Below are positions 1 through 8,586 of a stretch of 64,000 nucleotides of DNA, in pieces (the stretch's first letter is position 1; every line of letters begins with the position of its first letter). Both the position numbers and the translations under genes were made by a program. The stretch is taken from the NCBI RefSeq assembly GCF_004123675.1, contig NZ_CP035417.1, positions 735,501 to 799,500 of the forward strand. The letters are read 5' to 3'. Origin of the DNA: Leisingera sp. NJS204 (GTDB lineage: Bacteria; Pseudomonadota; Alphaproteobacteria; Rhodobacterales; Rhodobacteraceae). Below the pieces are notes generated by a model. The model searched no databases, had not been told where the DNA came from, and saw only the letters and a program-made list of their open reading frames with translations.

Positions 1-996
1 GGGCAGGGCGTTTTCCAGCTCGCCCGCCACATGGTCGAACAGCGCGCTTTCGGTGCCTTCTGCGGCGGCCAAGGTGATATCCGCATTGGCAATGGTCACC
101 GTACCGCCGCCAAGTTCGGCCAGGCTTGCAATGCTCAGTTCCGCCGCGCGGGCCCAGTTGGGCGAGGGCACGCCCATGCCAATCACGCAATCCGCTTCCT
201 CCTGCAGCCCGGCCTTGCGGGCGGCGGCCAGAATACGGCTGCGGCTTTCCTCGCTCTCGGCGGAGCAGGCATCGAATTCTGCGCCGTCCGGTCCCAAGAG
301 AAAGCGCAGGGTGAAGGGGGTGATCACCGGGCGCGGTGCCGCGATATCAAGTGCCAGCCGCATGCCCGGCGGTGCCGTGCGGCCAAGCTGTTCCTCCAGC
401 CGTGCCTTGGCGTCCGCGCTGTCGGAAATGGCGGTGACCGAGACATCCCCGGCCGCCACCGAAATTTTGGCACGCGGCAGCAGCTTCAGGGCTTCCACCG
501 CAAACAGCATAGACTCCTGCCAGCCGTCAGGGATCGTGTATTTCGCTGTTTCCAGCAGATCTGCCACGTTCTCAGAACCTGCCAGCGTCTCAAGCTCCTT
601 GACCAGTGCGGCGCGGCCGGAGCCTGCAGGGATCAGCCCGATAATCGAGATGCCGCTGTCATTGCGTAGAATTTCGGCAGAAAACCGCGGCGGTGCCAGG
701 CCATCGGCGGGCGGCACGTCCATGCCATCAACGATCCGCGCCGCATCGACAACCGTGCCGGCCAGTGATTTGACCGAGAACCGGGTGGCCTCATCAGGGG
801 CGGTGCCTTCCAGCAGCACCTGCAAACCGTCCGCAGTCACCTCAGCCCAAGTGTAACCGCCATCATCCAACGCCCGGCGCACACCTGTTTCTGTGCTCCG
901 TTCCACCGCGGTGACGGCAAATCCGGCGGCAACAAGACTCAGCCCGGCAGCAGCGGCAAAGGCCAGACCCGGGATCAACAGCTTAGACAGGCGCAT
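1..996 (-). CDS. OmpA-family protein, N-terminal part (runs off the left edge)
   Basis: The frame opens with ATG at 996 and stays open for 332 codons to the window edge, so the C-terminal half is missing. The N-terminus (MRLSKLLIPGLAFAAAAGLS) is a signal peptide or signal anchor. It is followed by BON-like repeats, with stretches such as DDGGYTWAEVTADGLQVLLE and ISVAAGDVSVTAISDS. Long Roseobacter envelope proteins of this layout, lying next to ubiA, end in an OmpA peptidoglycan-binding domain; here that domain would lie outside the window, so its presence is inferred. Probable role: periplasmic or outer-membrane link to the cell wall. Transcribed in the same direction as ubiA, 60 bases downstream of it. 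Confidence 0.75.
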   Translation of the reverse strand, partial: MRLSKLLIPGLAFAAAAGLSLVAAGFAVTAVERSTETGVRRALDDGGYTWAEVTADGLQVLLEGTAPDEATRFSVKSLAGTVVDAARIVDGMDVPPADGLAPPRFSAEILRNDSGISIIGLIPAGSGRAALVKELETLAGSENVADLLETAKYTIPDGWQESMLFAVEALKLLPRAKISVAAGDVSVTAISDSADAKARLEEQLGRTAPPGMRLALDIAAPRPVITPFTLRFLLGPDGAEFDACSAESEESRSRILAAARKAGLQEEADCVIGMGVPSPNWARAAELSIASLAELGGGTVTIANADITLAAAEGTESALFDHVAGELENALP

Positions 997-1056
997 ATGG
1001 CAGCATTTTCCCAGTTTGCGTTACAGGCTCTTACCCTGCGCGCGGCTGCGGTTCAA

Positions 1057-2019
1057 TCACACGAACATGGCCAGCACAAAGAAGATCAGCGGAATCAGGC
1101 CGGTATCACGGTTGAGACGGAACAACTGCAAGAGTCTTTGCGTGTTTTCCGCGTCAAAGGCGCGCAGTTGCCAGGTCAGGTGCCAGCCCATCGCCCAAGG
1201 TGCCGCCAGCGCCAGCACCAGCGCCAGAACCGAGGCGCTGTCCTGGACTGCCAGGATCACCGCCAGCGCCATCAGGCTGACAAAGGCGACGATAAAGCGG
1301 CGCAGCCACATCGGGGATTGCGTGCCGAACAGCCGGGCGGTGGATTTCACCCCGATCAGCGCGTCGTCCTCGGTGTCCTGATGGGCATAGATGGTATCAT
1401 AAAACAGCGTCCAGGCGATGCCCGCCAGATACAGCAGCACCGGCGGCCAGCCGAGGGTGCCGGTATGCGCCACCCAGGCCAGCATGGCGCCCCAGTTGAA
1501 AGCCAGCCCCAAAAACACCTGCGGCCACCAGGTGAACCGTTTGGCAAAGGGGTACACCGCGACAGGCAGCAGTGACAGGATGCCCATGGCAATGGCCGCC
1601 TGGTTGAAGGTCAAAAGGATCAACAGGCCCGCCAGGCATTGCAGCCCCATCCAGGCCAGCGCGCCCTTGACCGTGACCTGGCCCGAGGGGATCGGGCGCG
1701 AGCGGGTGCGCTCTACCTGGCCGTCGAAATTGCGGTCGGTGATGTCATTCCAGGTGCAGCCCGCGCCGCGCATCAGCCAAGCGCCCGCTGCGCAGCCGAT
1801 GGCGATCCACAGGTCCTGCCAGCGCGGGTTCTGATCCGACAGAATGGCCAGCGCCAGCCCCCACCAGCAAGGGATCAGCAGCAGCCAGGTGCCAATCGGA
1901 CGGTCAGCGCGCGATAGGCGCAAATAGGGCCGCGTCCACTCCGGCGCATAGGTGTCGACCCAGTTTCCCCGGACCGCATCCGCGACCTGACCCTCTGGCG
2001 CTGGCTTCTGGCCTTGCAT
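1057..2019 (-). CDS. ubiA: 4-hydroxybenzoate polyprenyltransferase UbiA
   Basis: Integral membrane prenyltransferase that attaches the polyprenyl tail to 4-hydroxybenzoate in ubiquinone synthesis. The 320-residue product has about eight to nine hydrophobic segments and both Asp-rich motifs of the family: NDITDRNFD (first) and YDTIYAHQDTEDD (second), which hold Mg-diphosphate. The frame is open further upstream, but that part overlaps rsmE on the other strand; ATG at 2019 gives the usual family length and leaves a 12-base divergent gap to rsmE. The side-chain donor could come from the polyprenyl synthase at 41-42 kb. Confidence 0.93.
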   Translation of the reverse strand: MQGQKPAPEGQVADAVRGNWVDTYAPEWTRPYLRLSRADRPIGTWLLLIPCWWGLALAILSDQNPRWQDLWIAIGCAAGAWLMRGAGCTWNDITDRNFDGQVERTRSRPIPSGQVTVKGALAWMGLQCLAGLLILLTFNQAAIAMGILSLLPVAVYPFAKRFTWWPQVFLGLAFNWGAMLAWVAHTGTLGWPPVLLYLAGIAWTLFYDTIYAHQDTEDDALIGVKSTARLFGTQSPMWLRRFIVAFVSLMALAVILAVQDSASVLALVLALAAPWAMGWHLTWQLRAFDAENTQRLLQLFRLNRDTGLIPLIFFVLAMFV

Positions 2020-2031
2020 ATGTAGGACCCC

Positions 2032-2757
2032 ATGAGTGCAAAAATCAGACTGTATGTAGAGCACCCTTTGGGGGCAGGGCAATCGGTTCCCTTGGATCGT
2101 GATCAGGCGCATTACCTGTTCGGGGTGATGCGGCAAGCGGCAGGGGCTGCTGTGGCACTGTTCAACGGCCAGGACGGCGAGTGGCTGGCCGAGGTCGCCG
2201 AGGCGGGAAAACGCGGCGGTACGCTTGTGTGCCAGCAGCAGACCAAGCCGCTGCAAATGCCGCCGGACCTGTGGCTGATGTTTGCCCCGATCAAGAAGGC
2301 ACGCACCGATTTTATTGTTGAGAAGGCGGCTGAGATGGGCGCCGCCCGTATCTTGCCGGTGCAGACCGAGTTCACCAATTCCGAGCGCATACGCCGGGAC
2401 CGGCTGCAGGCCCATGCGGTGGAGGCAGCGGAACAATGCGGCGGCACCTATGTGCCGGAGGTGGCTGAGCTGCAAAAGCTATCGCGCCTGCTGGACCAAT
2501 GGCCCGCCGGGCGCCAACTGATGTTCTGCGATGAGGCCGAGGTGGGCAACGCGCTGCAACTGGCGGCAGAGACCCAAAAGGGTGCGCCCTGGGCCATTCT
2601 GATAGGTCCTGAGGGCGGGTTCTCGGAAACTGAGCGAAAACGGCTGCACAATCATACTCAGTCCCATGTGGTCAGCCTTGGCCCCCGCATTCTGCGGGCC
2701 GACACGGCGGCAGTTGCGGCGATGACACTTTGGCAACAGGTGCTGGGAGATTGGTGA
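2032..2757 (+). CDS. rsmE: 16S rRNA (uracil1498-N3)-methyltransferase RsmE
   Basis: Cytoplasmic SPOUT-class methyltransferase that methylates U1498 in 16S rRNA with S-adenosylmethionine. The 241-residue protein shows the family signatures: an N-terminal PUA-like part (DRDQAHYLFGVMR), a central segment (APIKKARTDFIVEKAAEMGA), and the C-terminal knot motifs ILIGPEGGFSETE and SLGPRILRADTAAVAA. Divergent from ubiA with a very short gap. Its stop codon overlaps the ATG of the next gene (TGATG), so the downstream unknown gene is probably co-translated. Confidence 0.95.
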   Translation: MSAKIRLYVEHPLGAGQSVPLDRDQAHYLFGVMRQAAGAAVALFNGQDGEWLAEVAEAGKRGGTLVCQQQTKPLQMPPDLWLMFAPIKKARTDFIVEKAAEMGAARILPVQTEFTNSERIRRDRLQAHAVEAAEQCGGTYVPEVAELQKLSRLLDQWPAGRQLMFCDEAEVGNALQLAAETQKGAPWAILIGPEGGFSETERKRLHNHTQSHVVSLGPRILRADTAAVAAMTLWQQVLGDW

Positions 2758-3413
2758 TGGACAAACCGCACCGCGAATTGCACCTGTTTTTTGCTGCGGA
2801 GAACTCTACAGCCGTAATCCTTTACCGGGCAAGCAGCAGCCTGCACCGGTTGATTTCCTGGGATACAAATGGCGACAAGATTGTGCCAGGGCAGTGGGTG
2901 AAGACAAGAGTGTACGGATTTGATTGTGCGTTATCGCCTGATGGCGAATATTTCATTTACAGCGCAATGCAAAAAGGCACACCGCATCTATTCTCTGCCG
3001 TTAGCCGCCCTCCGTATTTCACAGCGTTGGAGTTTTTCCCTGAGCTGACTGCGTACGACACAGGGGGATACTTTCTCGATAAGCGAGTGGTGACTTTCAA
3101 GCATATTGTCGATGATCGTGATGAAATTTTGCTTGAAAGTGGACTGGTCTTGAACCGGCAATTCCAAAATTGGGCGCATGCATACCGCCCGCGGGGAATT
3201 GGTTTGACCGGTTATGAGCGGGAAGAACTCGCCCGAACTATCGAAGTGAAACGCGGGAAAATTCCTGAGTTGCTGCAGCAGTACGAATGCGAAGGCGGCA
3301 AGCTTTTCCGCAAGACTGCTGGAGGCCTGGAGCTGCTGCTGGATTGTACGCTTATGGAGTTTGAGGCCATTCAAGCGCCATTTTCTGGATGTGCCAGGAT
3401 GAGTAACTTCTAG
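2757..3413 (+). CDS. Uncharacterised protein, AT-richer than neighbours
   Basis: 218 residues from the ATG at 2757 (TGATG overlap with rsmE). I know no function. The pattern ISWDTNGDKIVPGQW ... DCALSPDGEYFIYSA ... AVSRPPYFTALEFFP resembles a scattered bacterial family of unknown function in which a WD40-like 'DLSPDG' turn is followed by 'SRPPYLTAL'. No signal peptide, no clear membrane segment. GC content by eye is near 50 percent, well below the adjoining genes, and codon choice is less biased. Together with its insertion-like position behind rsmE this suggests horizontal acquisition (inference). Confidence 0.7.
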   Translation: MDKPHRELHLFFAAENSTAVILYRASSSLHRLISWDTNGDKIVPGQWVKTRVYGFDCALSPDGEYFIYSAMQKGTPHLFSAVSRPPYFTALEFFPELTAYDTGGYFLDKRVVTFKHIVDDRDEILLESGLVLNRQFQNWAHAYRPRGIGLTGYEREELARTIEVKRGKIPELLQQYECEGGKLFRKTAGGLELLLDCTLMEFEAIQAPFSGCARMSNF

Positions 3414-3621
3414 AAGTTCAGGCTGGCAAAGCGCTAACCATCTTTGTCTTCCCTTAGACCCTCGAAACTGGTTCGTGTTAACATGGAAGGCGGCGTGGAG
3501 ATTCCGAGCCGACGGAAGGCTGAACTGCTGGTGTCAGTGACACCTAGAATGACACAGCGGTCTGCAATCAGCCTGTCGGCCATTGCATCCGTTGTCCCGG
3601 CGCCACAAATAAGAAGGGCAG

Positions 3622-3652
3622 GGCAGGCAGCTTCGCCTGCCGAACGTTTTTT
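3622..3652 (+). terminator. Rho-independent terminator-like hairpin
   Basis: Perfect 7-bp stem GGCAGGC (3622-3628) / GCCTGCC (3635-3641) with a six-base loop, followed by GAACGTTTTTT. It ends only about 14 bases before the start codon of the gene at 3666, so it could terminate transcription from the rsmE side or attenuate expression of the next gene. Confidence 0.65.
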
Positions 3653-3665
3653 AGAGGCGAGACAC

Positions 3666-4193
3666 ATGAGTTTCATCCGCCCCGAAGCCCGCGCCGCCCT
3701 TTGGCAATGGCGCGAGGTCCTTGCTGCGGGACTGATGTTCCTGCTGGGGCTGAAATGGGCCTTCTCCGAAGCTGGTTTCACCGCGATCACCGGCTGGGCC
3801 TTTGTGGCCACCGGTCTTGTGACAGCTGTTATCGGCGCGCAGCGGATGCGCTTCCGGCGCGGCACCAGTGGACCCGGCGTCGTTCAGGTCGACGAAGGGC
3901 AGATCGCCTATTTCGGGCCGCTCACCGGTGGTGCCGTAGCGGCTTCCGAACTGGAGCGGCTGGCGCTGGATCAATCCTCAAAACCGCCGCACTGGCTGCT
4001 GGAGCAGCCCGGCCAGCCGCCGCTGGCAATCCCGGTGAATGCCGAAGGGTACGAGGCGCTGTTTGACGTCTTTGCTGCTCTGCCGGGGCTTAAGACCGAA
4101 CGGATGCTGACCGAACTGCGCCGCCGCGGCCCTCACCAGGTCGTGATCTGGGAGCGCTCCTCCAGCCGGCCCGAACATCAGCGCCTGCATTGA
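3666..4193 (+). CDS. Conserved hypothetical membrane protein
   Basis: 175 residues from ATG 3666, preceded by GAGGCGAG as ribosome binding site. The frame is open further upstream but that part crosses the terminator hairpin, so the internal ATG is preferred. Two adjacent hydrophobic segments (about residues 17-36 and 38-56, AGLMFLLGLKWAF and GWAFVATGLVTAVIG) are followed by a soluble domain of about 115 residues. I recognise it only as a protein usually found upstream of glutamate-cysteine ligase in Rhodobacteraceae; it has no known function. Not to be assigned a role beyond an inner-membrane location. Confidence 0.75.
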   Translation: MSFIRPEARAALWQWREVLAAGLMFLLGLKWAFSEAGFTAITGWAFVATGLVTAVIGAQRMRFRRGTSGPGVVQVDEGQIAYFGPLTGGAVAASELERLALDQSSKPPHWLLEQPGQPPLAIPVNAEGYEALFDVFAALPGLKTERMLTELRRRGPHQVVIWERSSSRPEHQRLH

Positions 4194-4258
4194 CACCGGC
4201 GGTGATTCCGCCCACGACTGACCCTTCATGACAGACCTAACAGGACGGAGTGCCAGGC

Positions 4259-5629
4259 ATGTCCATTCCCCAGTCCGGCGGCGGACCGATCGAACGCCAC
4301 GAACAGCTTGCCGAATATCTTGCCGACGGCTGCAAGCCCAAGGAAGACTGGCGCATCGGCACCGAGCATGAGAAGTTCGGCTTCTGCAAAGATACGCTGA
4401 AGCCGCTGCCCTATGAGGGCGAACGCTCGATCCTGGCCGTGCTGACAGGCCTGCGCGACGGCCACGGCTGGGCACCCTTGACCGAAGGCGGTAACCTCAT
4501 CGGCCTGACCAAGGACGGCGCCAATATCTCGCTGGAGCCGGGCGGGCAGCTGGAACTTTCCGGTGCGCCTTTGGAAACCATCCACGAGACCTGCGACGAG
4601 GTAAACGCCCACCTGCGCGACGTGAAGGACATTGCCGACAAGATCGGTGTCGGCTTTATCGGTCTGGGCGCCGCCCCTGTGTGGCGCCATGAAGACATGC
4701 CGCTGATGCCCAAGGGCCGTTACAAGCTGATGGACGGCTATATGCAAAAGGTCGGCACCATGGGCACCACCATGATGCGCCGCACCTGCACCGTGCAGGT
4801 GAACCTCGATTTCGAATCCGAGGCTGACATGGTGCAGAAGATGCGTGTTGCACTGGCGCTGCAGCCGGTGGCAACCGCGCTGTTTGCCAATTCACCGTTC
4901 CTCGACGGCAAACCCAACGGCCATAAATCCTGGCGCGCCCGCGTCTGGCGCGATCTGGACGCCGACCGCACCGGGATGTTGCCGTTTGTGTTTGAAAAGG
5001 GCTTCGGGTTCGAGGCCTGGGTGCAATATGCGCTCGATGTGCCGATGTATTTTGTGTACCGCAACGGCGAATATGTGAATGCGCTGGGCATGTCGTTCCG
5101 CGACTTCCTGAAGGGGGAGCTGCCGGCGCTGCCCGGTGAAACACCGACGCTTAGTGATTGGGCCGATCACCTCACCACCGTTTTCCCCGAGGCCCGGGTA
5201 AAGAAATTCATCGAAATGCGCGGCGCCGATGGCGGCCCGTGGCGGCGTTTGTGTGCGCTGCCCGCTTTCTGGGTCGGCCTCACCTATGACCAGTCGGCGC
5301 TGGACGCCGCTTGGGACCTGGTCAAGGGCTGGGACGCGGAAACCCGTGATGCGCTGCGCGTGGCGGCCTCAGAACAGGGGCTGCAGGCCAAGGTCGGCGG
5401 CATCGACATGCATGAACTGGCGCGCGAAGCAGTCGCCATCTCGGAAAGCGGTCTGAAAGCCCGGCAGAAGCCCGGCGCCGGCGGGCTGGTGCCGGATGAG
5501 ACCCACTTCCTGAACGCTCTGAAGGACAGCCTCGACACCGGCAAGGTCCCGGCGGATGAGCTGCTGGCGCGTTACAACGGTGCCTGGGACGAAGACCTCA
5601 GCCGGATCTACGGCGAGTTTGCCTATTGA
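4259..5629 (+). CDS. gshA: Glutamate-cysteine ligase (plant/alphaproteobacterial type)
   Basis: Catalyses ATP-dependent joining of glutamate and cysteine, the first step of glutathione synthesis, in the cytoplasm. 456 residues, the expected length for the plant-type family. Diagnostic stretches: WRIGTEHEKFGF near the N-terminus, NISLEPGGQLELSGAP (active-site Glu/Gln loop), GTMGTTMMRRTCTVQVNLD, and MRGADGGPWRRLCALPAFWVG. ATG 4259 is chosen over an in-frame GTG at 4250 because AGGACGGAG (4242-4250) sits at proper spacing before it. Preceded by a small membrane protein with which it may share a transcript. Confidence 0.95.
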   Translation: MSIPQSGGGPIERHEQLAEYLADGCKPKEDWRIGTEHEKFGFCKDTLKPLPYEGERSILAVLTGLRDGHGWAPLTEGGNLIGLTKDGANISLEPGGQLELSGAPLETIHETCDEVNAHLRDVKDIADKIGVGFIGLGAAPVWRHEDMPLMPKGRYKLMDGYMQKVGTMGTTMMRRTCTVQVNLDFESEADMVQKMRVALALQPVATALFANSPFLDGKPNGHKSWRARVWRDLDADRTGMLPFVFEKGFGFEAWVQYALDVPMYFVYRNGEYVNALGMSFRDFLKGELPALPGETPTLSDWADHLTTVFPEARVKKFIEMRGADGGPWRRLCALPAFWVGLTYDQSALDAAWDLVKGWDAETRDALRVAASEQGLQAKVGGIDMHELAREAVAISESGLKARQKPGAGGLVPDETHFLNALKDSLDTGKVPADELLARYNGAWDEDLSRIYGEFAY

Positions 5630-5730
5630 TCTGCACAGGCGGCCCCGGCGGGCCGCCTATACTTTAGATATATTGTCTTTCGGCAAAAAATTGCACCAGA
5701 ATGATCCTTGGGGATAGTTTCGGGGACTTC

Positions 5731-6441
5731 ATGCTGGCAATCAGAAATAGCAGCCAGAAATGGTTTTTTGTTGCCTGTGTGACTGTTGTTTCCCTGGCCG
5801 TGTCCTGGATAGTGACCGGTCTGACTGCGCCTGATGGGCTGAGCCGAGCTGCCTTGGTGCCTTCGACGCTGGCGCCGTTGCTTATCGCACCCGTTGCCTC
5901 GTATTGGGCGTCGTGCCGGCTGCTGGAAATCCACATTCTGAATGAGAAGCTGCTGAAACTGGCGGCGCATGACCAGATGACGTCGCTGTACAGCCGCGAT
6001 CACTTCTTCCGGCTGATCGCCGGGCTGGGCAATGATTTTCAGGGCAGTTTTCTGCTGGCTGATATCGACCGGTTCAAACTGGTCAATGACACATATGGGC
6101 ATCAGGCCGGCGACGAGGTTATCCGGTTTGTGGCGGGCGTGTTGAAAGAGAGAGTTCAGCCCGGAGGAATCGCGGCCCGCTTTGGCGGCGAGGAATTTGT
6201 TGCGTGCTTGCCGGATGTTTCTCTGAAGACCGCAATGCAAAAGGCCGAGGAGATCCGCCAAGCCATTGGTGCGCAGGCCCTGTCTGTTGGAGCGGAACAC
6301 CTTCTGTGCTCGGTATCTATCGGGCTTGGCTATCACGACGGCAGCCGGACCGTGGAGGCAGTGCTGCGCGAGGCGGATGAAGCGCTTTATGCAGCCAAGC
6401 ACGGCGGCCGGAATCAGGTGAAGTCGGCAGGCCGGTTTTAA
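5731..6441 (+). CDS. Membrane-anchored diguanylate cyclase (GGDEF)
   Basis: About 236 residues. Two N-terminal membrane segments (FFVACVTVVSLAVSWIVTG and ALVPSTLAPLLIAPVASYW) lead into a GGDEF domain: DQMTSLYSRDHFF, LLADIDRFKLVNDTYGHQAGD, RFGGEEF (active site), SIGLGY, ADEALYAAKHGGRN. It should make cyclic di-GMP from two GTP. The RxxD inhibitory I-site normally just before GGEEF is not present, so product inhibition through that site is unlikely. An ATG at 5701 in frame is possible, but the one at 5731 has a GGGGA ribosome site. Stands alone as a gene; base composition is slightly lower in GC than gshA. Confidence 0.88.
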   Translation: MLAIRNSSQKWFFVACVTVVSLAVSWIVTGLTAPDGLSRAALVPSTLAPLLIAPVASYWASCRLLEIHILNEKLLKLAAHDQMTSLYSRDHFFRLIAGLGNDFQGSFLLADIDRFKLVNDTYGHQAGDEVIRFVAGVLKERVQPGGIAARFGGEEFVACLPDVSLKTAMQKAEEIRQAIGAQALSVGAEHLLCSVSIGLGYHDGSRTVEAVLREADEALYAAKHGGRNQVKSAGRF

Positions 6442-6466
6442 CTGCCCGAGGCATCCTGCCAGGGCG

Positions 6467-6661
6467 TCAGCAGCGGGCTGCATCGAACACCTCGTGGTCG
6501 GTAGCAGGCAAGGGACGCGTGTCGCAGTAGGCTGTTATCACATCCAGAATGTGAACTCCCTCCACGCCAGGTATGAAAAGTCCATCAAGAGCCTCGACGG
6601 CTACATACGGTGGCTGGAATTTCGGCTTGCGTGGCTTCAGCCAAGAGCCATCATCCAGGCA
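6467..6661 (-). pseudogene. Open reading remnant directly behind the Rid-family gene
   Basis: After the TGA of the Rid-family gene (6664-6662) the same frame stays open for 64 more sense codons, reading through LKPRKPKFQPPYVAVEALDG and IPGVEGVHILDVITAYCDTR to a TGA at 6469-6467. Composition looks protein-like and is as AT-rich as the Rid gene. No good ribosome site or ATG in this frame is seen. It could be the tail of a decayed neighbour gene or simply chance. I do not recognise the family. Confidence 0.3.
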
Positions 6662-7078
6662 TCAATCGTCTGACAGAACGCTAGTGTCGGCGACCACAGC
6701 ATCTACTTCGATTTCAACGAGCCATTCCGGATTCACGAATCTATTGACCGCCATGATCGTATCGACAGGGCGCGCATCGCGGCAATATTCCTTACGGGCC
6801 TCGATTGCGTCTTTCCAATTGTCGATATCCGTCAGAATTACGCGCGTGCGGACAACATCATGCAAACCGGAACCGGCCTGTTCGAGTGCTGCCCTGATGA
6901 TCTCGAAGCACTGTTTCGTCTGGGCGTAGACATCTCCTACGCCGACTGTTTTTCCATCACTGTCGACGGGAGCCGTACCACCAACTGAGATGAATGGCCC
7001 TACACGAACCGCACGACTGAAACCGACGATCTCTTCCATCGGGTTGCCGTTCGAAATCAGCTGACGTTTGATCTTCAT
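6662..7078 (-). CDS. Rid-family (YjgF/YER057c/UK114) protein, non-canonical
   Basis: 138 residues from ATG 7078 (MKIKRQLISNGNPMEEIVGF). The fold is clear: FSRAVRVGPFISVGGTAPVD, DVYAQTKQCFEIIRAALEQAG, VVRTRVILTDIDNWKDA, VNPEWLVEIEVDAVV. True RidA hydrolyses reactive 2-aminoacrylate and needs an arginine in the PARS segment; the equivalent here reads PVDTIMAV, so Arg is replaced by Asp. It therefore belongs to another Rid subgroup whose substrate is not known. Low GC compared with neighbours. Followed in frame by an open remnant. Confidence 0.85.
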   Translation of the reverse strand: MKIKRQLISNGNPMEEIVGFSRAVRVGPFISVGGTAPVDSDGKTVGVGDVYAQTKQCFEIIRAALEQAGSGLHDVVRTRVILTDIDNWKDAIEARKEYCRDARPVDTIMAVNRFVNPEWLVEIEVDAVVADTSVLSDD

Positions 7079-7221
7079 CCCATCCGTTCCCCTATGAGCA
7101 GGATCAATGATATCCGAATGTAAGCTAAGAGTCCGCTTCGTCCTCAAAGTCGACCAACACCGTTTGCGGACACCCTCTTTTATCTTGCAATCGGGCCGCT
7201 CCCGCTCTGCATTTTTCCCAT

Positions 7222-7752
7222 CTAAGTTGCTCCCGGCAGGAACCGCGCCACCTCTGCGCCCAGCTTCAGCACAGCCAGATGCACCGACCGGGGCAGGCGG
7301 GGGAAATCCGCGTACCAGTCGTCAAACATCCGCATCACCCGCAGGGTCTCGCCCATCCGGTCCTTGACTGCGTTGGGGGTGTTTTCAGCCTTGGCCTCTT
7401 TCATCACGCCGACCAGCGCCCGAAGGGTGGGGGCAAACTCGCGCTCGTGCCGCGCGGCCATCACCGCGTCGACCAGGTCGAACATGTCGCGGATCGAGGT
7501 GAAATGATCACGCCGGTTGCGCTGCTGGCGGCTGACCTTGACCAGCCCCTGCGCCTGCAGTTGCTTCAGCCCGTTGGACACGTTTGAACGCGCCAGCCCC
7601 AGAACCTTGCAAATCTCATCCGCGGTCATCGGATTTGTTGCGATATGCAGCAGCGCGTGGATCTGCGCCACCGACCGGTTCACCCCCCAGCGGGAACCCA
7701 TCTCGCCCCAGTGAAGGATAAAGTTCTGCATTGCGGGGGTCAGTTTCATCAC
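7222..7752 (-). CDS. GbsR/MarR-family transcriptional regulator
   Basis: 176 residues with a winged helix-turn-helix in the first half: VAQIHALLHIATNPMTADEI, CKVLGLARSNVSNGLKQLQ, GLVKVSRQQRNRRDHFTS. The N-terminus MKLTPAMQNFILHWGEMGSR is typical of GbsR-type proteins, which often respond to choline or other small ligands; the effector here is unknown. The C-terminal helical part should mediate dimerisation. Read on the minus strand away from the YHS-protein gene, whose stop is 120 bases upstream. Either of two adjacent ATGs could start it. Confidence 0.88.
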   Translation of the reverse strand: MMKLTPAMQNFILHWGEMGSRWGVNRSVAQIHALLHIATNPMTADEICKVLGLARSNVSNGLKQLQAQGLVKVSRQQRNRRDHFTSIRDMFDLVDAVMAARHEREFAPTLRALVGVMKEAKAENTPNAVKDRMGETLRVMRMFDDWYADFPRLPRSVHLAVLKLGAEVARFLPGAT

Positions 7753-7872
7753 AGGATCCGAAATTTCTGTAATGATAGAAAATTGGAAAACCTGAGTCGT
7801 GTTAAATCAAAGAAATACCGGCGGCAGGTTGCCCCGCCGCCGGCTGTTCGCATGTGAGTGGTGGGTAATGTG

Positions 7873-8346
7873 TTACTGCTGCAATGCCGCCGGATCTTTG
7901 TCTTCGATATCTTCCCAGTTCACATCGGCCTTCTCAATGAAACCTGGGATGTCGCCTTCCCAGCGGGTCTGAATGTCTTTGGCGAGGTTCAAATACAGCT
8001 TGTCGTCGACGATTTTCCAAAGCGTCGGATCGCCGTCGAATTTAAAGCCCATGGCGGCGCCAAAGGCGCAGTAGCCGCCGTAGGCCGGCAGGTAGGCTTC
8101 CGGATTCTTTTCAAATTCAGCTTTGTTTTCTTCCGAAGCGAACCGGTACATCGCGTCATTGTGGAGTGCGGTGATCTTCCAGTTGCCCGGGGTCGGTTCC
8201 CCAACGGTGAAATACGCAACCGGGTCGTACCCCTGCAGGGCAAGGCCGGTTGAGGAGGCGTTGAGTTCTACACCGGCAGCCATAGCAGAAGTCGCCAGAG
8301 CAACCGAAAGCGCCACACCGCTCACCAGAGCTTTTACTTTGTTCAT
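7873..8346 (-). CDS. Exported YHS-domain protein
   Basis: 157 residues. Signal peptide MNKVKALVSGVALSVALATS followed by AMA-A cleavage. The mature part contains the YHS signature: ALQGYDPVAYFTVGEPTPG, MYRFASEENKAEFEKNPEAY, LPAYGGYCAFGAAMGFKFDG. YHS domains are small, often metal-associated modules; a periplasmic role is supported by the signal peptide, but the ligand is not known. Ends in an acidic tail. A ribosome site (AAGGACGGG, reading on the minus strand) precedes the ATG. Confidence 0.88.
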   Translation of the reverse strand: MNKVKALVSGVALSVALATSAMAAGVELNASSTGLALQGYDPVAYFTVGEPTPGNWKITALHNDAMYRFASEENKAEFEKNPEAYLPAYGGYCAFGAAMGFKFDGDPTLWKIVDDKLYLNLAKDIQTRWEGDIPGFIEKADVNWEDIEDKDPAALQQ

Positions 8347-8586
8347 GGATCCCGTCCTTTCAATGCCGGCCGGGACTGCAGCGAATTTGCGCCCGGCTGG
8401 TGTTCCATAATACGTGCCGCGGTATGCTGCGGGTCACGGCACTGATGTGGAACGCCGGGCGATCACGTTCAAAACAACTCAATTTGAATGTGCATCAGAC
8501 GTTGGCCCTCTGTGCATTCATGCGCAGAACGGGTGACAGCACCGCCGCCGGCAGGCAAAGTGGCCGCAGACAATATGGAGACAACA

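Noticed and set aside
2020-2475. Upstream extension of the ubiA frame
   Set aside because: Overlaps rsmE on the opposite strand and does not resemble UbiA; ATG 2019 gives the normal protein.
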